From Actinomyces oris (GTDB lineage: Bacteria; Actinomycetota; Actinomycetes; Actinomycetales; Actinomycetaceae), in NCBI RefSeq assembly GCF_001553935.1, contig NZ_CP014232.1, positions 1,674,001 to 1,738,000 of the forward strand: a DNA stretch of 64,000 bases. The letters are read 5' to 3'. Of the stretch, positions 57,166 to 64,000 are shown piece after piece (the stretch's first letter is position 1; every line of letters begins with the position of its first letter). Position numbers and translations under genes: made by a program. The notes beneath the pieces were generated by a model, which had not been told where the DNA came from, searched no databases, and worked only from the letters and a program-made list of their open reading frames with translations.

Positions 57166-58524
57166 ATGCCGCAGGTCACCGGAGCCGTTCATGAGGTGGG
57201 TGTCGACCAGCTCTTCTTCTCCACCACAGACGCGCGTGGTGTCATCCGCCACTCGAACAACGTCTTCATCGAGCTCTCGCGCTATCGGCGTGACGAGCTC
57301 TCTGGCGCCCCGCACAACATCATTCGTCACCCGGAGATGCCCGGTGGCGCCTTCAAGGCCATGTGGGACACCCTCAAAGCCGGCAGCCCCTTCGCCGCCT
57401 ACGTGCGTAACCTCGCCGCCGACGGCAGTGAGTACGACGTCTTCGCCACCGTCACCCCACTGTCCGACGGCGGCTACCTCTCGGTGCGCACCCGTCCGGT
57501 GTGCTCCGACCTGTTCGACACCGCCTGCGCCATCTACAGCGACGCTCGCGCCGTCGAGGATGAGGCCATCCACGCCGGGGCCAACCGCCGGGCGGCGGCC
57601 GAGGAGGGGTTGAACCGCATCGCCGAGAAGCTGGCCGGAGCGGGCCTGTCCTCCTACGAGGAGTTCCAGAACACGGCCCTGCCGGCGGAGGTGGCGCGTC
57701 GGGAGGAGCTCTCCGAGGGTATCCCGGTGCGCCCGGACGCCACCGGGGACCTGCGCGTCATGCTCGACTCGGTCACCAGGATCGCCGCCGGGCTCGACTC
57801 GTGGATGTCCGGTCAGCAGCAGCTCGCCGAGCTCTCCGCCTCCCTCAAGGCCGCGGGGAAGGGACTGACCCGAACCCTGGAGGACCCTCGCCTGAACTCC
57901 TCGCACATCTCCGCCCTGGACCGCTCCGACCCCCGGGTCAAACCCCTGGCCGACCTGCTGGACCTGTGGACCCAGATGCAGGGCCTGGTCAGTCCCCTCG
58001 TGGCGAGGCTCGTCGACACCCTGGCCCAGCTCGACACCAACGGCGCCCGCACCCGCTTCCGCATCGCCCTGGCCCGTCTGCACACCACCATCAGCTCGCT
58101 GTTCACCGTCGAGCTCATCGACGGCGTCGGAGACCCGCAGTACTCGGCGCAGGCCATCCCCGACCTCATCGAGTCGCTCCGTGAGGGCATCGCCGAGATG
58201 GAGCGTCAGGCCCAGGCCCACAGTGCGCTCGCGGCCCAGGCGGTCGCCTACATCGGCGAGGCCAGCCGCATGATGACGATCCCGAACCAGCTCCTCATGC
58301 TGTGGACCGGATCGGCCGCGTCGAGCGACCCGGAGCTGCCCGCCACCGCCGCAGAGCTCTCCAGTGCCGCCTCCGGCGTGGTTGAGTCCGTGGGCCGTCG
58401 CCTGGCCGAGCTCGATGACCTTGCCGCCCGCTGCCAGGCCGCTCATGTCGCCGACAACTTCGCGGAGCTGAGGGAGGCCCTGGACTCCTTCACGACGGCG
58501 GCCGGTGCCGTCGCCCCGAGCTGA
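57166..58524 (+). CDS. PAS-domain sensor protein with Aer-like PAS, no MCP domain
   Basis: Cytosolic protein of 452 residues with no membrane segment. Residues about 1-115 are a PAS domain closest in pattern to the aerotaxis receptor Aer (GVIRHSNNVFIELSRY, HNIIRHPEMPGGAFKAMW, GYLSVRTRPV). The rest is helical and Ala/Leu-rich, probably a coiled-coil dimer or helical bundle, without HAMP, MCP signalling, kinase or cyclase motifs. In Aer this PAS binds FAD and senses redox state; whether FAD binds here is unknown. Start ATG 57166 has AAGGAG nine bases upstream. Output partner unknown. Confidence 0.78.
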   Translation: MPQVTGAVHEVGVDQLFFSTTDARGVIRHSNNVFIELSRYRRDELSGAPHNIIRHPEMPGGAFKAMWDTLKAGSPFAAYVRNLAADGSEYDVFATVTPLSDGGYLSVRTRPVCSDLFDTACAIYSDARAVEDEAIHAGANRRAAAEEGLNRIAEKLAGAGLSSYEEFQNTALPAEVARREELSEGIPVRPDATGDLRVMLDSVTRIAAGLDSWMSGQQQLAELSASLKAAGKGLTRTLEDPRLNSSHISALDRSDPRVKPLADLLDLWTQMQGLVSPLVARLVDTLAQLDTNGARTRFRIALARLHTTISSLFTVELIDGVGDPQYSAQAIPDLIESLREGIAEMERQAQAHSALAAQAVAYIGEASRMMTIPNQLLMLWTGSAASSDPELPATAAELSSAASGVVESVGRRLAELDDLAARCQAAHVADNFAELREALDSFTTAAGAVAPS

Positions 58525-58531
58525 ACCGGTT

Positions 58532-58573
58532 CGGCGCCGGTCGGCGAACGTATCCGTTCACCAACCGGCGCCG
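58532..58573. terminator. Bidirectional terminator between convergent genes
   Basis: 19-bp stem with two weak pairs (58532-58550 with 58555-58573), loop TATC. It lies just after the PAS gene and before the end of the M48 peptidase gene. Confidence 0.8.
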
Positions 58574-58630
58574 CTGCGCTGACCGGAAGCCGATCGGGCG
58601 CTGACGGGGTCGTCGTGACCCCGGCGGGCC

Positions 58631-59995
58631 TCAGTTCTGGCCGGGCCCGTCGCCTGGCCACAGGCGAGTCGAGGTGTCGGGGACAGCTGTGTCGGAGAAT
58701 CCCGTGGACCCGCTCACAGATCCCGTCGGTGAGCCGTACCCGTAGGGGGTGGGCTGCTGCGGCCCGACGGGACCGGCCATGTTCGGGGGCGCTCCAAAGG
58801 CCGCCTGTCCGACAGGCGCGGTTGCCACCGGAACGGGCACGGGAACGGGGGAGGCCCAGCGCAGCTCATCGCGAGGGAGGTCGTAGGTCACGCCGGGGTA
58901 GCGACCGAACTGCTCCTCGCTGGGCACGGCCGAGGAGGTGGAGTTCAGCACCGCCAGCATCTGCTCCGGCGTCGGCCACGAACCGGACCGCCCGTTGCCG
59001 CTGGGAGCCGACGGCGGGAACCATGCCGTGGACTCCGGTGGGCGGATCATGATCCGCCCCGGGCGGCTGCGGTCGCGCAGGGCGTGGGCGCGCCAGGTGA
59101 TCACCGGGTGCGTGGACCGCCAGACGGTCACGTGGAGCCACAGTCCCTTCTCCCGCGTGGCGCGATCCGCCACCGCGTGGGTGTTGACCTCGGCCCCCAG
59201 GTACTTGCCCCCGGAGAGCACCCCCACGACCCCGGGTACCCCCTCGGGCGCGTAGGAGTAGCCGTGGTTGTCCGCCGTGTACTCCTGGGCCCGAACCAGC
59301 GCTTTGCCCACCAGCGGGACGTTGAGGCCGAGGGTGACGAACAGCAGACGCAGCATGGAGATGTGACCCGCGGCGAGGTGCCCGACCTCGTGCCCGATCA
59401 CGAAGCGCAGCGCCTCAGGGTCGCGGGCCCGGCCGCCGATCTCGAACAGATCGGAGTTGACGACCACGAAGCGCCGGTAGCCGTGGCCGGCTGCGAAGGC
59501 GTTGATCTGACCGTTGCCCATGGTCACGTAGGCGTCGGGAACCCGGCGCAGACCGAACTGCCGGGCCGCCTCAACCACCATCCGATAGCCCTCCGGGAAC
59601 TGGGTGGGACTCATCTGGACCGCGGTCGCACGAAGCTTGGCGTACAGCATCGCGCGCGCCACCCACAGGATGATCGGGATGACGGGCACCAGCAGGAGGA
59701 ACCGCGCGCCGCCGCCCGCCTCGCTGAGGAAGAAGTCGCGAACCTGAGCCCCCAGGCCGGTCGGTTCAGGCACGGCCACCAGCCAGATCACCAGGGCGAT
59801 CCACGCCAGGTAGGCCAGTGCAGTCGCCAGGCTGGTCACGACCAGGAGCGGGATCTCGGCAGGGTGACGCAGCTGACGGATGCCCTTGAAGCCGTGAATG
59901 GTCGCGCCATTGAACATCCGTGGACGGGAGGTCGGTACGGCCGGCGGCGTCGGGTCAGAAGAGCCGAGGACGGTGGATGGAACATGTGGTGGCAT
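58631..59995 (-). CDS. M48-family membrane metallopeptidase
   Basis: Protein of 454 residues. Two hydrophobic segments (about 49-75 and 97-115) precede the peptidase. The zinc motif is HEVGH (202-206); the third ligand is probably Glu in RAQEYTADNHGYSY. The family includes HtpX, Ste24 and Oma1, which act in membrane protein quality control. The last 120 residues are Pro/Gly/Ser-rich and probably disordered. Start ATG 59995; its first 30 residues are Pro-rich. Confidence 0.9.
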   Translation of the reverse strand: MPPHVPSTVLGSSDPTPPAVPTSRPRMFNGATIHGFKGIRQLRHPAEIPLLVVTSLATALAYLAWIALVIWLVAVPEPTGLGAQVRDFFLSEAGGGARFLLLVPVIPIILWVARAMLYAKLRATAVQMSPTQFPEGYRMVVEAARQFGLRRVPDAYVTMGNGQINAFAAGHGYRRFVVVNSDLFEIGGRARDPEALRFVIGHEVGHLAAGHISMLRLLFVTLGLNVPLVGKALVRAQEYTADNHGYSYAPEGVPGVVGVLSGGKYLGAEVNTHAVADRATREKGLWLHVTVWRSTHPVITWRAHALRDRSRPGRIMIRPPESTAWFPPSAPSGNGRSGSWPTPEQMLAVLNSTSSAVPSEEQFGRYPGVTYDLPRDELRWASPVPVPVPVATAPVGQAAFGAPPNMAGPVGPQQPTPYGYGSPTGSVSGSTGFSDTAVPDTSTRLWPGDGPGQN

Positions 59996-60194
59996 GACGG
60001 CAACCTAAACGACTCGCCGCTGGATTCATCTCCTGCCCCAGGAGGATCTTCGCGCCTCGCGTATCAGTCGTCTGGTGGGAAAAGGTGTGGTTGGTCGCTT
60101 CCCGCGAACGGCGCTGTCGCTCCAGCAGTCCTGCAGGAGGTGGGGAGCCGGCGGGACCTGACGCCGTCGATCGCGACCCCGTAGGCTCCTGCCC

Positions 60195-61007
60195 GTGCCG
60201 CACTCCGCATCTCCGTCCTTGCCGTTCTTGTCGTCGCAGCCCCTGCCCTCCCTGTCCGGGAACCCGGACCACGCCGTGCCCTGGGGCATGCAGATCGCCG
60301 TGCGCTACGACAAGGTCCACCCACCCCGGAGGATCGACGTCGCCGAGGCGGCCGCCCGCGCCGTCGTCTGCCTCCTGGCCTCACCCGCCGCCGCCCCCGG
60401 CGGGCCGTGGAACCCGGCCGTCGACTACTGGCGCGACGGGCGCATCCGCAAGCTCGTGCGCCGGGCCCGCGGCAAGCGCTGGGAGGAGGTCCAGGCCATC
60501 GACGGCGTCACCGTCACCCAGGACGGTCCGGCCGGCTGGGGGCAGGCCGCTGCCCGCGCCTTCGTCCCCGGGCCGGTGCGCCCCCTGCCCGGGGCCCTGG
60601 CCAAGACCCAGGTGGAGGGCACCCACTTCCCACCCGGTGACGAGCTGCCCCCGCCGCCCGCCGAGATCACCGCGCGCGTCGCCCAGGACCCGGCCGCGGC
60701 CGAGGAGATCGCGTTCACGGCGGCGTCGGCCTCCACCGGTGCCCTCGTGACGATCGAGGTGACCCCCCTGCACGAGATGACCTCGGGCAAGCTGGCCGCC
60801 CAGTGCGGCCACGCCGCCCAGCTGGCCTGGGAGAGCAGTGCCATGCCGCCCGCCCTGAGACAGGCATGGGCCGACGACGGCTACCGGGTGCGCGTCGTCG
60901 TGCCCAGCCGGGAGCAGTGGGAGACCACCACCCGGCCCGTCAGCGTCACCGACGCCGGCTTCACCGAGCTCGACGGCCCCACCGAGACGACCCGCGCCTC
61001 CTGGTGA
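60195..61007 (+). CDS. Peptidyl-tRNA hydrolase 2-like protein
   Basis: Protein of 270 residues. The C-terminal part has the Pth2 hallmarks MTSGKLAAQCGHAAQLAW and VTDAGFTELDGPTETTRA. An N-terminal half (PWGMQIAVRYDK, then RIRKLVRRARGKRW) belongs to the long actinobacterial form. Pth2 releases peptidyl-tRNA stalled from ribosomes. Start GTG 60195 is used; the following 25 residues are Ser/Pro-rich, so a later start is possible. Converges with the GtrA-like gene, ten bases apart. Confidence 0.85.
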   Translation: MPHSASPSLPFLSSQPLPSLSGNPDHAVPWGMQIAVRYDKVHPPRRIDVAEAAARAVVCLLASPAAAPGGPWNPAVDYWRDGRIRKLVRRARGKRWEEVQAIDGVTVTQDGPAGWGQAAARAFVPGPVRPLPGALAKTQVEGTHFPPGDELPPPPAEITARVAQDPAAAEEIAFTAASASTGALVTIEVTPLHEMTSGKLAAQCGHAAQLAWESSAMPPALRQAWADDGYRVRVVVPSREQWETTTRPVSVTDAGFTELDGPTETTRASW

Positions 61008-61017
61008 GGGAGGTTCC

Positions 61018-61581
61018 TCAGCGATCAGCGTGCTCGGGCTCCGGCACCCCGCGGAACACCCACAGCCGGATGAACACGTAGAGGTAGATGCCCTCGCAGC
61101 AGGCCGAGATGACGCGCGCCAGCTCGGCGTTGACCCCGAACCAGTGCAGCAGCGAGGACAGCCCCAGGATGAAGATGACGTACTGGCTGACGACCCCGGC
61201 CATGTAGCCCGCCCCCTGCTGGACGACGTGCCCGTGGGCCTGGAAGTTCAGCCACCGGTTGAGCAGGAAGGAGTAGACGGCCGCGATGGCGTAGCCGACC
61301 GTGACCGCCACGGGGTAGAACCAGTGGAGGTGGTTGTAGAACACCCACAGGCAGGTGATGTCCAGGAGGAAGGCGGAGCCGTTGATGATCGCGTAGCCGA
61401 TGAAGGTCACCGGCAGCCGACGGCGCACGAAGCCCGGCAGGACGGAGTGGATCGCCGTGATGAGGCGCAGGAAGACCTCCGGGGCGCGGCGGGTCGTGGA
61501 GGCGGAGGACTCGACGGTGGACGCAGCTCCTTCAGCGGTGGTGGTCCCGGGGGCCCGGTCGTCCGTCGCGGTTCCTGCCAT
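61018..61581 (-). CDS. GtrA-like membrane protein
   Basis: Protein of 187 residues with four hydrophobic helices after a Thr/Ala/Ser-rich N-terminus of about 55. FIGYAIINGSAFLLDITCLW and the YSFLLNRWLNFQ segment fit GtrA family flippases, which move lipid-linked sugars for cell-surface glycosylation. No glycosyltransferase gene lies beside it. Confidence 0.88.
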   Translation of the reverse strand: MAGTATDDRAPGTTTAEGAASTVESSASTTRRAPEVFLRLITAIHSVLPGFVRRRLPVTFIGYAIINGSAFLLDITCLWVFYNHLHWFYPVAVTVGYAIAAVYSFLLNRWLNFQAHGHVVQQGAGYMAGVVSQYVIFILGLSSLLHWFGVNAELARVISACCEGIYLYVFIRLWVFRGVPEPEHADR

Positions 61582-61677
61582 GAGGTGTCCTTCCCTGTGA
61601 ACGCTCCTGTCAGGGGGAGTCTTCCCCGACCGCGCCGCCTGGGCAAGTTCCGAAAGGAGGAACAGTGGCCCGCCGGC

Positions 61678-62331
61678 TCATCCTTGTGGCGCAGAGGCGG
61701 CCGGCGTCAGGGCCTGGGCCACCTCGCGGCGCAACAGCTCGCCGCCGGCGTCGGCCGGGTGGTGGATAGTGCGCAAGCCCACCTCGCGGGCCGCGGCGAT
61801 GTTGGTGGCGCTGTCATCGACGAACAGGGCCTGGTCCGCCTCCACCCCCGCCAGCTCCAGCAGCCGGTGGAAGTAGGCGGCATCCGGTTTGGCCACCCCC
61901 AGCGTGCAGGAGTAGCCGTCGATGTCGCACAGGCCGTCATAGCCCAGCTGCTCACGCATCCAGGCCCGACGCTCCCACTGCTGATTGGTGGCCAGGACCG
62001 TGGTGTAACCCGCCTCGCGCAGGTCCCTCACCAGCTGCCAGGCCACAGGGTCGGGTGTGGCCCGGTGCCACATCTCCAACAGATCCGATGCGCGCAGCTC
62101 CAGCCCCAGGCTCGTCACCACCCGCTCCAGCAGCTCGGTCAGGGTCTCCCGACCTGCCAGGGCGTCGGTCTCACCATCGATCATGGCCTGGGCGAAGGCG
62201 GGGCCGCCGCCGCGGGTCAGCGCCTCGCCCCACGGGGTGCCGATGAGCTGCAGAACGCCGTCAGCATCGAGCAGGATGGCGCGCACGGGCGTGGACGAGG
62301 CGGGCGGGATGACCGGCTGAGAGATGCTCAC
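61678..62331 (-). CDS. HAD-superfamily hydrolase
   Basis: Phosphatase-like protein of 217 residues. Motif I LLDADGVLQ has the Asp nucleophile, motif II lies in VLATNQQWERR, motif III is KPDAAYF and motif IV is FVDDSATN. The helical cap lies between I and II, as in subfamily I HADs. Substrate unknown. Divergent from the M18 aminopeptidase gene with 83 bp between them. Confidence 0.9.
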   Translation of the reverse strand: MSISQPVIPPASSTPVRAILLDADGVLQLIGTPWGEALTRGGGPAFAQAMIDGETDALAGRETLTELLERVVTSLGLELRASDLLEMWHRATPDPVAWQLVRDLREAGYTTVLATNQQWERRAWMREQLGYDGLCDIDGYSCTLGVAKPDAAYFHRLLELAGVEADQALFVDDSATNIAAAREVGLRTIHHPADAGGELLRREVAQALTPAASAPQG

Positions 62332-62414
62332 GCCTCGATTCTGCCCTACCTCGCGGTGGGTTTCGGCCGGGAGGTCGGTCGGGCCGTGGGGTGCACCGGT
62401 GGAAGACTGGGGCC

Positions 62415-63758
62415 ATGACTGATGCCGCCAGCACGCCCACCAGCGCCCCCGCCCGTGCCACCGCGATCCTGCACGACGACGACGCCTACACCGACTCCTT
62501 CATCGACTTCGTCACCGCCTCACCCAGCTCCTATCACGCCGCCGCCGAGGTCGCCCGCCGCCTGGAGGCAGCCGGCTTCACCGGCGCCGACGAGACCGTC
62601 ACCTGGCAGGAGGACCTGCCGCGGCGCGGCTACGTCATCCGCGACGGCGCCATCGCCGCCTGGGCGCTGCCCGAGACGCTCAGCCCGGGGGCGGGCGTGC
62701 GTATCGTCGGCGCCCACACCGACTCCCCGGCCCTCAAGCTCAAGCCCGCCGCCGCCCTTGTCCGCTCCGGCTGGCAGCTCATCAACGCCGAGGTCTACGG
62801 CGGCCCCCTGCTCGCCTCCTTCCTCGACCGCGAGCTGGGCCTGGCCGGACGCCTGACCACCCGCGACGGCGCCGTCCACCTCGTGCGCACCGGACCCATC
62901 GCCCGCGTGGCCCAGATCGCCCCGCACCTGGACCGCAGCGTCAACGACACCCTCCACCTGGACCGCCAGACCCACCTGCTGCCCCTGTGGTCACTGGCCG
63001 AACCCGACGCCGCCCCCGACGCGGTCGAGACCCACCTGTGCGAGCTCGCCGGCATCGACCCGGCCGAGCTCGCCGGCCACGACGTCCTGACCTACCCCAC
63101 CCAGGCGCCCGCCCGCTTCGGCCGCGACGGAGAGTTCCTGGCCTCCTCCCGCCTGGACAACCTCTCCTCCGTCCACGCCGGACTGGTCGCCCTCGAGGCG
63201 CTCGCGGTCGCTGGGACCGAACTCGCCGAGCCCGTCATCCTGGTCGCCTTCGACCACGAGGAGGTCGGCTCGGACACCCGCTCCGGGGCGGGCGGTCCCT
63301 TCCTCGAGACGCTCCTGCGGCGCCTGGCCCGCGCCCTGGGCGTCAGCGGTGACGGCCTCGATGCTCTCCTGGCCCGCTCGACCTGCGTGAGTGCCGACGC
63401 CGGGCACAGCGTCCACCCCGCCTACGCCCACCTGCACGACCCGGCTGTCCAGCCGCTCATCAACCATGGCCCCCTGCTCAAGATCAACGCCCAGCAGCGC
63501 TACGCCACCGACGCTGCAGGCGCCGCGATCTGGGCGCGGGCCTGCACGGCGGCGGGCGTGCCCAGCCAGGACTTCGTCTCCAACAACGCCGTGCCCTGCG
63601 GCTCCACCATCGGCCCCATCACCGCCACTCGCCTCGGCATCACCACGGTCGATGTCGGCGTGCCCCTGCTGAGCATGCACTCGGCCCGCGAGATGTGCGG
63701 CGTCAAGGACGGACCCTGGCTCGCCCAGGCCCTGCACTCCTACTGGCAGGGGGCCTGA
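62415..63758 (+). CDS. M18-family aspartyl aminopeptidase
   Basis: Zinc aminopeptidase of 447 residues, normal length for the family, which trims N-terminal Asp or Glu from peptides in the cytosol. Motifs: [12 protein letters not shown] (metal His and catalytic Asp), [14 protein letters not shown] (bridging Asp), [16 protein letters not shown] (catalytic Glu pair), and [12 protein letters not shown]. The C-terminal MHSARE motif with the last metal His is present. Start ATG 62415 (MTDAAST); ATG 62391 is in frame upstream. The next gene starts two bases after its stop. Confidence 0.95.
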   Translation: MTDAASTPTSAPARATAILHDDDAYTDSFIDFVTASPSSYHAAAEVARRLEAAGFTGADETVTWQEDLPRRGYVIRDGAIAAWALPETLSPGAGVRIVGAHTDSPALKLKPAAALVRSGWQLINAEVYGGPLLASFLDRELGLAGRLTTRDGAVHLVRTGPIARVAQIAPHLDRSVNDTLHLDRQTHLLPLWSLAEPDAAPDAVETHLCELAGIDPAELAGHDVLTYPTQAPARFGRDGEFLASSRLDNLSSVHAGLVALEALAVAGTELAEPVILVAFDHEEVGSDTRSGAGGPFLETLLRRLARALGVSGDGLDALLARSTCVSADAGHSVHPAYAHLHDPAVQPLINHGPLLKINAQQRYATDAAGAAIWARACTAAGVPSQDFVSNNAVPCGSTIGPITATRLGITTVDVGVPLLSMHSAREMCGVKDGPWLAQALHSYWQGA

Positions 63759-63760
63759 GC

Positions 63761-64000
63761 ATGGCGGGGAAGCGAGCCGGCCGCAGGGACCGGCCGGACT
63801 CGCCGATCCGCGCCGCCGGCGTGCACGGCGCCGACCCCTGCCCCTGCGGCAGCGGCGCAACCTACGCCGAGTGCTGCGAGCCGTTCCACGACGGCGCCCC
63901 GGCGCCCACCGCGCAGGCCCTCATGCGCTCGCGCTACACGGCCTTCGTCGTCGGCGACGAGGACTACCTCTTCCGCACCTGGCACCCGCGCACCCGCCCC
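63761..64000 (+). CDS. YchJ/UPF0225-like SEC-C protein, partial
   Basis: First 80 codons of a gene that runs off the window. [15 protein letters not shown] is a SEC-C zinc motif and [24 protein letters not shown] is the next YchJ-family block. Function of the family is unclear. Start ATG 63761 lies two bases after the aminopeptidase stop, so the two are probably cotranscribed. Confidence 0.88.
   Translation, partial: MAGKRAGRRDRPDSPIRAAGVHGADPCPCGSGATYAECCEPFHDGAPAPTAQALMRSRYTAFVVGDEDYLFRTWHPRTRP

Overview
The window is high-GC actinobacterial DNA. The gene set (ClpC with HspR and ClgR sites, actinobacterial PPDK, MprF-like DUF2156 proteins, leaderless starts, arginine- and alanine-rich proteins) fits an Actinomycetaceae chromosome such as Actinomyces. 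The genus is an inference, and no rRNA or tRNA gene is present to test it.

Positions 1-16560 hold the most unusual feature: ten minus-strand genes forming five tandem copies of one two-gene module. In each module, gene A encodes a protein with about five membrane segments and an external PQQ-like beta-propeller, and gene B encodes a lipoprotein with propeller-like repeats. A and B usually overlap by ATGA, and the modules follow each other within 20-36 bp. No established system that I know matches this layout. The last lipoprotein (B1, at the window edge) has lost the C-terminal block that the other four share.

Positions 16561-38500 are mostly conserved chromosome. clpC has a HAIR (HspR) site and a ClgR-like site upstream. 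A compact exopolysaccharide locus follows: a PelG-like membrane protein, a PelF-like glycosyltransferase with a long disordered N-terminus, and a glycoside-hydrolase-like protein, all translationally coupled. Next are a sugar/H+ symporter and a universal stress protein, a striking palindromic island (27465-27707), ppdK, an esterase/DUF2156 pair on the minus strand, a degenerate nuclease-like protein of 688 residues, and an alpha/beta hydrolase.

Positions 38500-46260 are accessory: a transporter remnant, a higBA toxin-antitoxin pair, a flavin disulfide oxidoreductase, two almost identical RpiB/LacAB-type genes on a 545-bp direct repeat around a methyltransferase gene, a second palindromic island, and a TetR/DHA2 efflux pair.

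Positions 46337-56589 show an integrated mobilizable plasmid (Rep, MobC, relaxase, MobB-like protein, CmtR and a P1B-type metal ATPase). It is flanked by 908-bp direct repeats of the host LLM-oxidoreductase/BASS-transporter locus. The left repeat completes the oxidoreductase gene and the right repeat completes the transporter gene, which is the signature of a single-crossover (Campbell) integration of a circle of 8156 bp.

Positions 56590-64000 return to chromosomal genes: a PAS-domain protein, an M48 peptidase, a Pth2-type peptidyl-tRNA hydrolase, a GtrA-like protein, a HAD hydrolase, an M18 aminopeptidase and the start of a YchJ-like protein.
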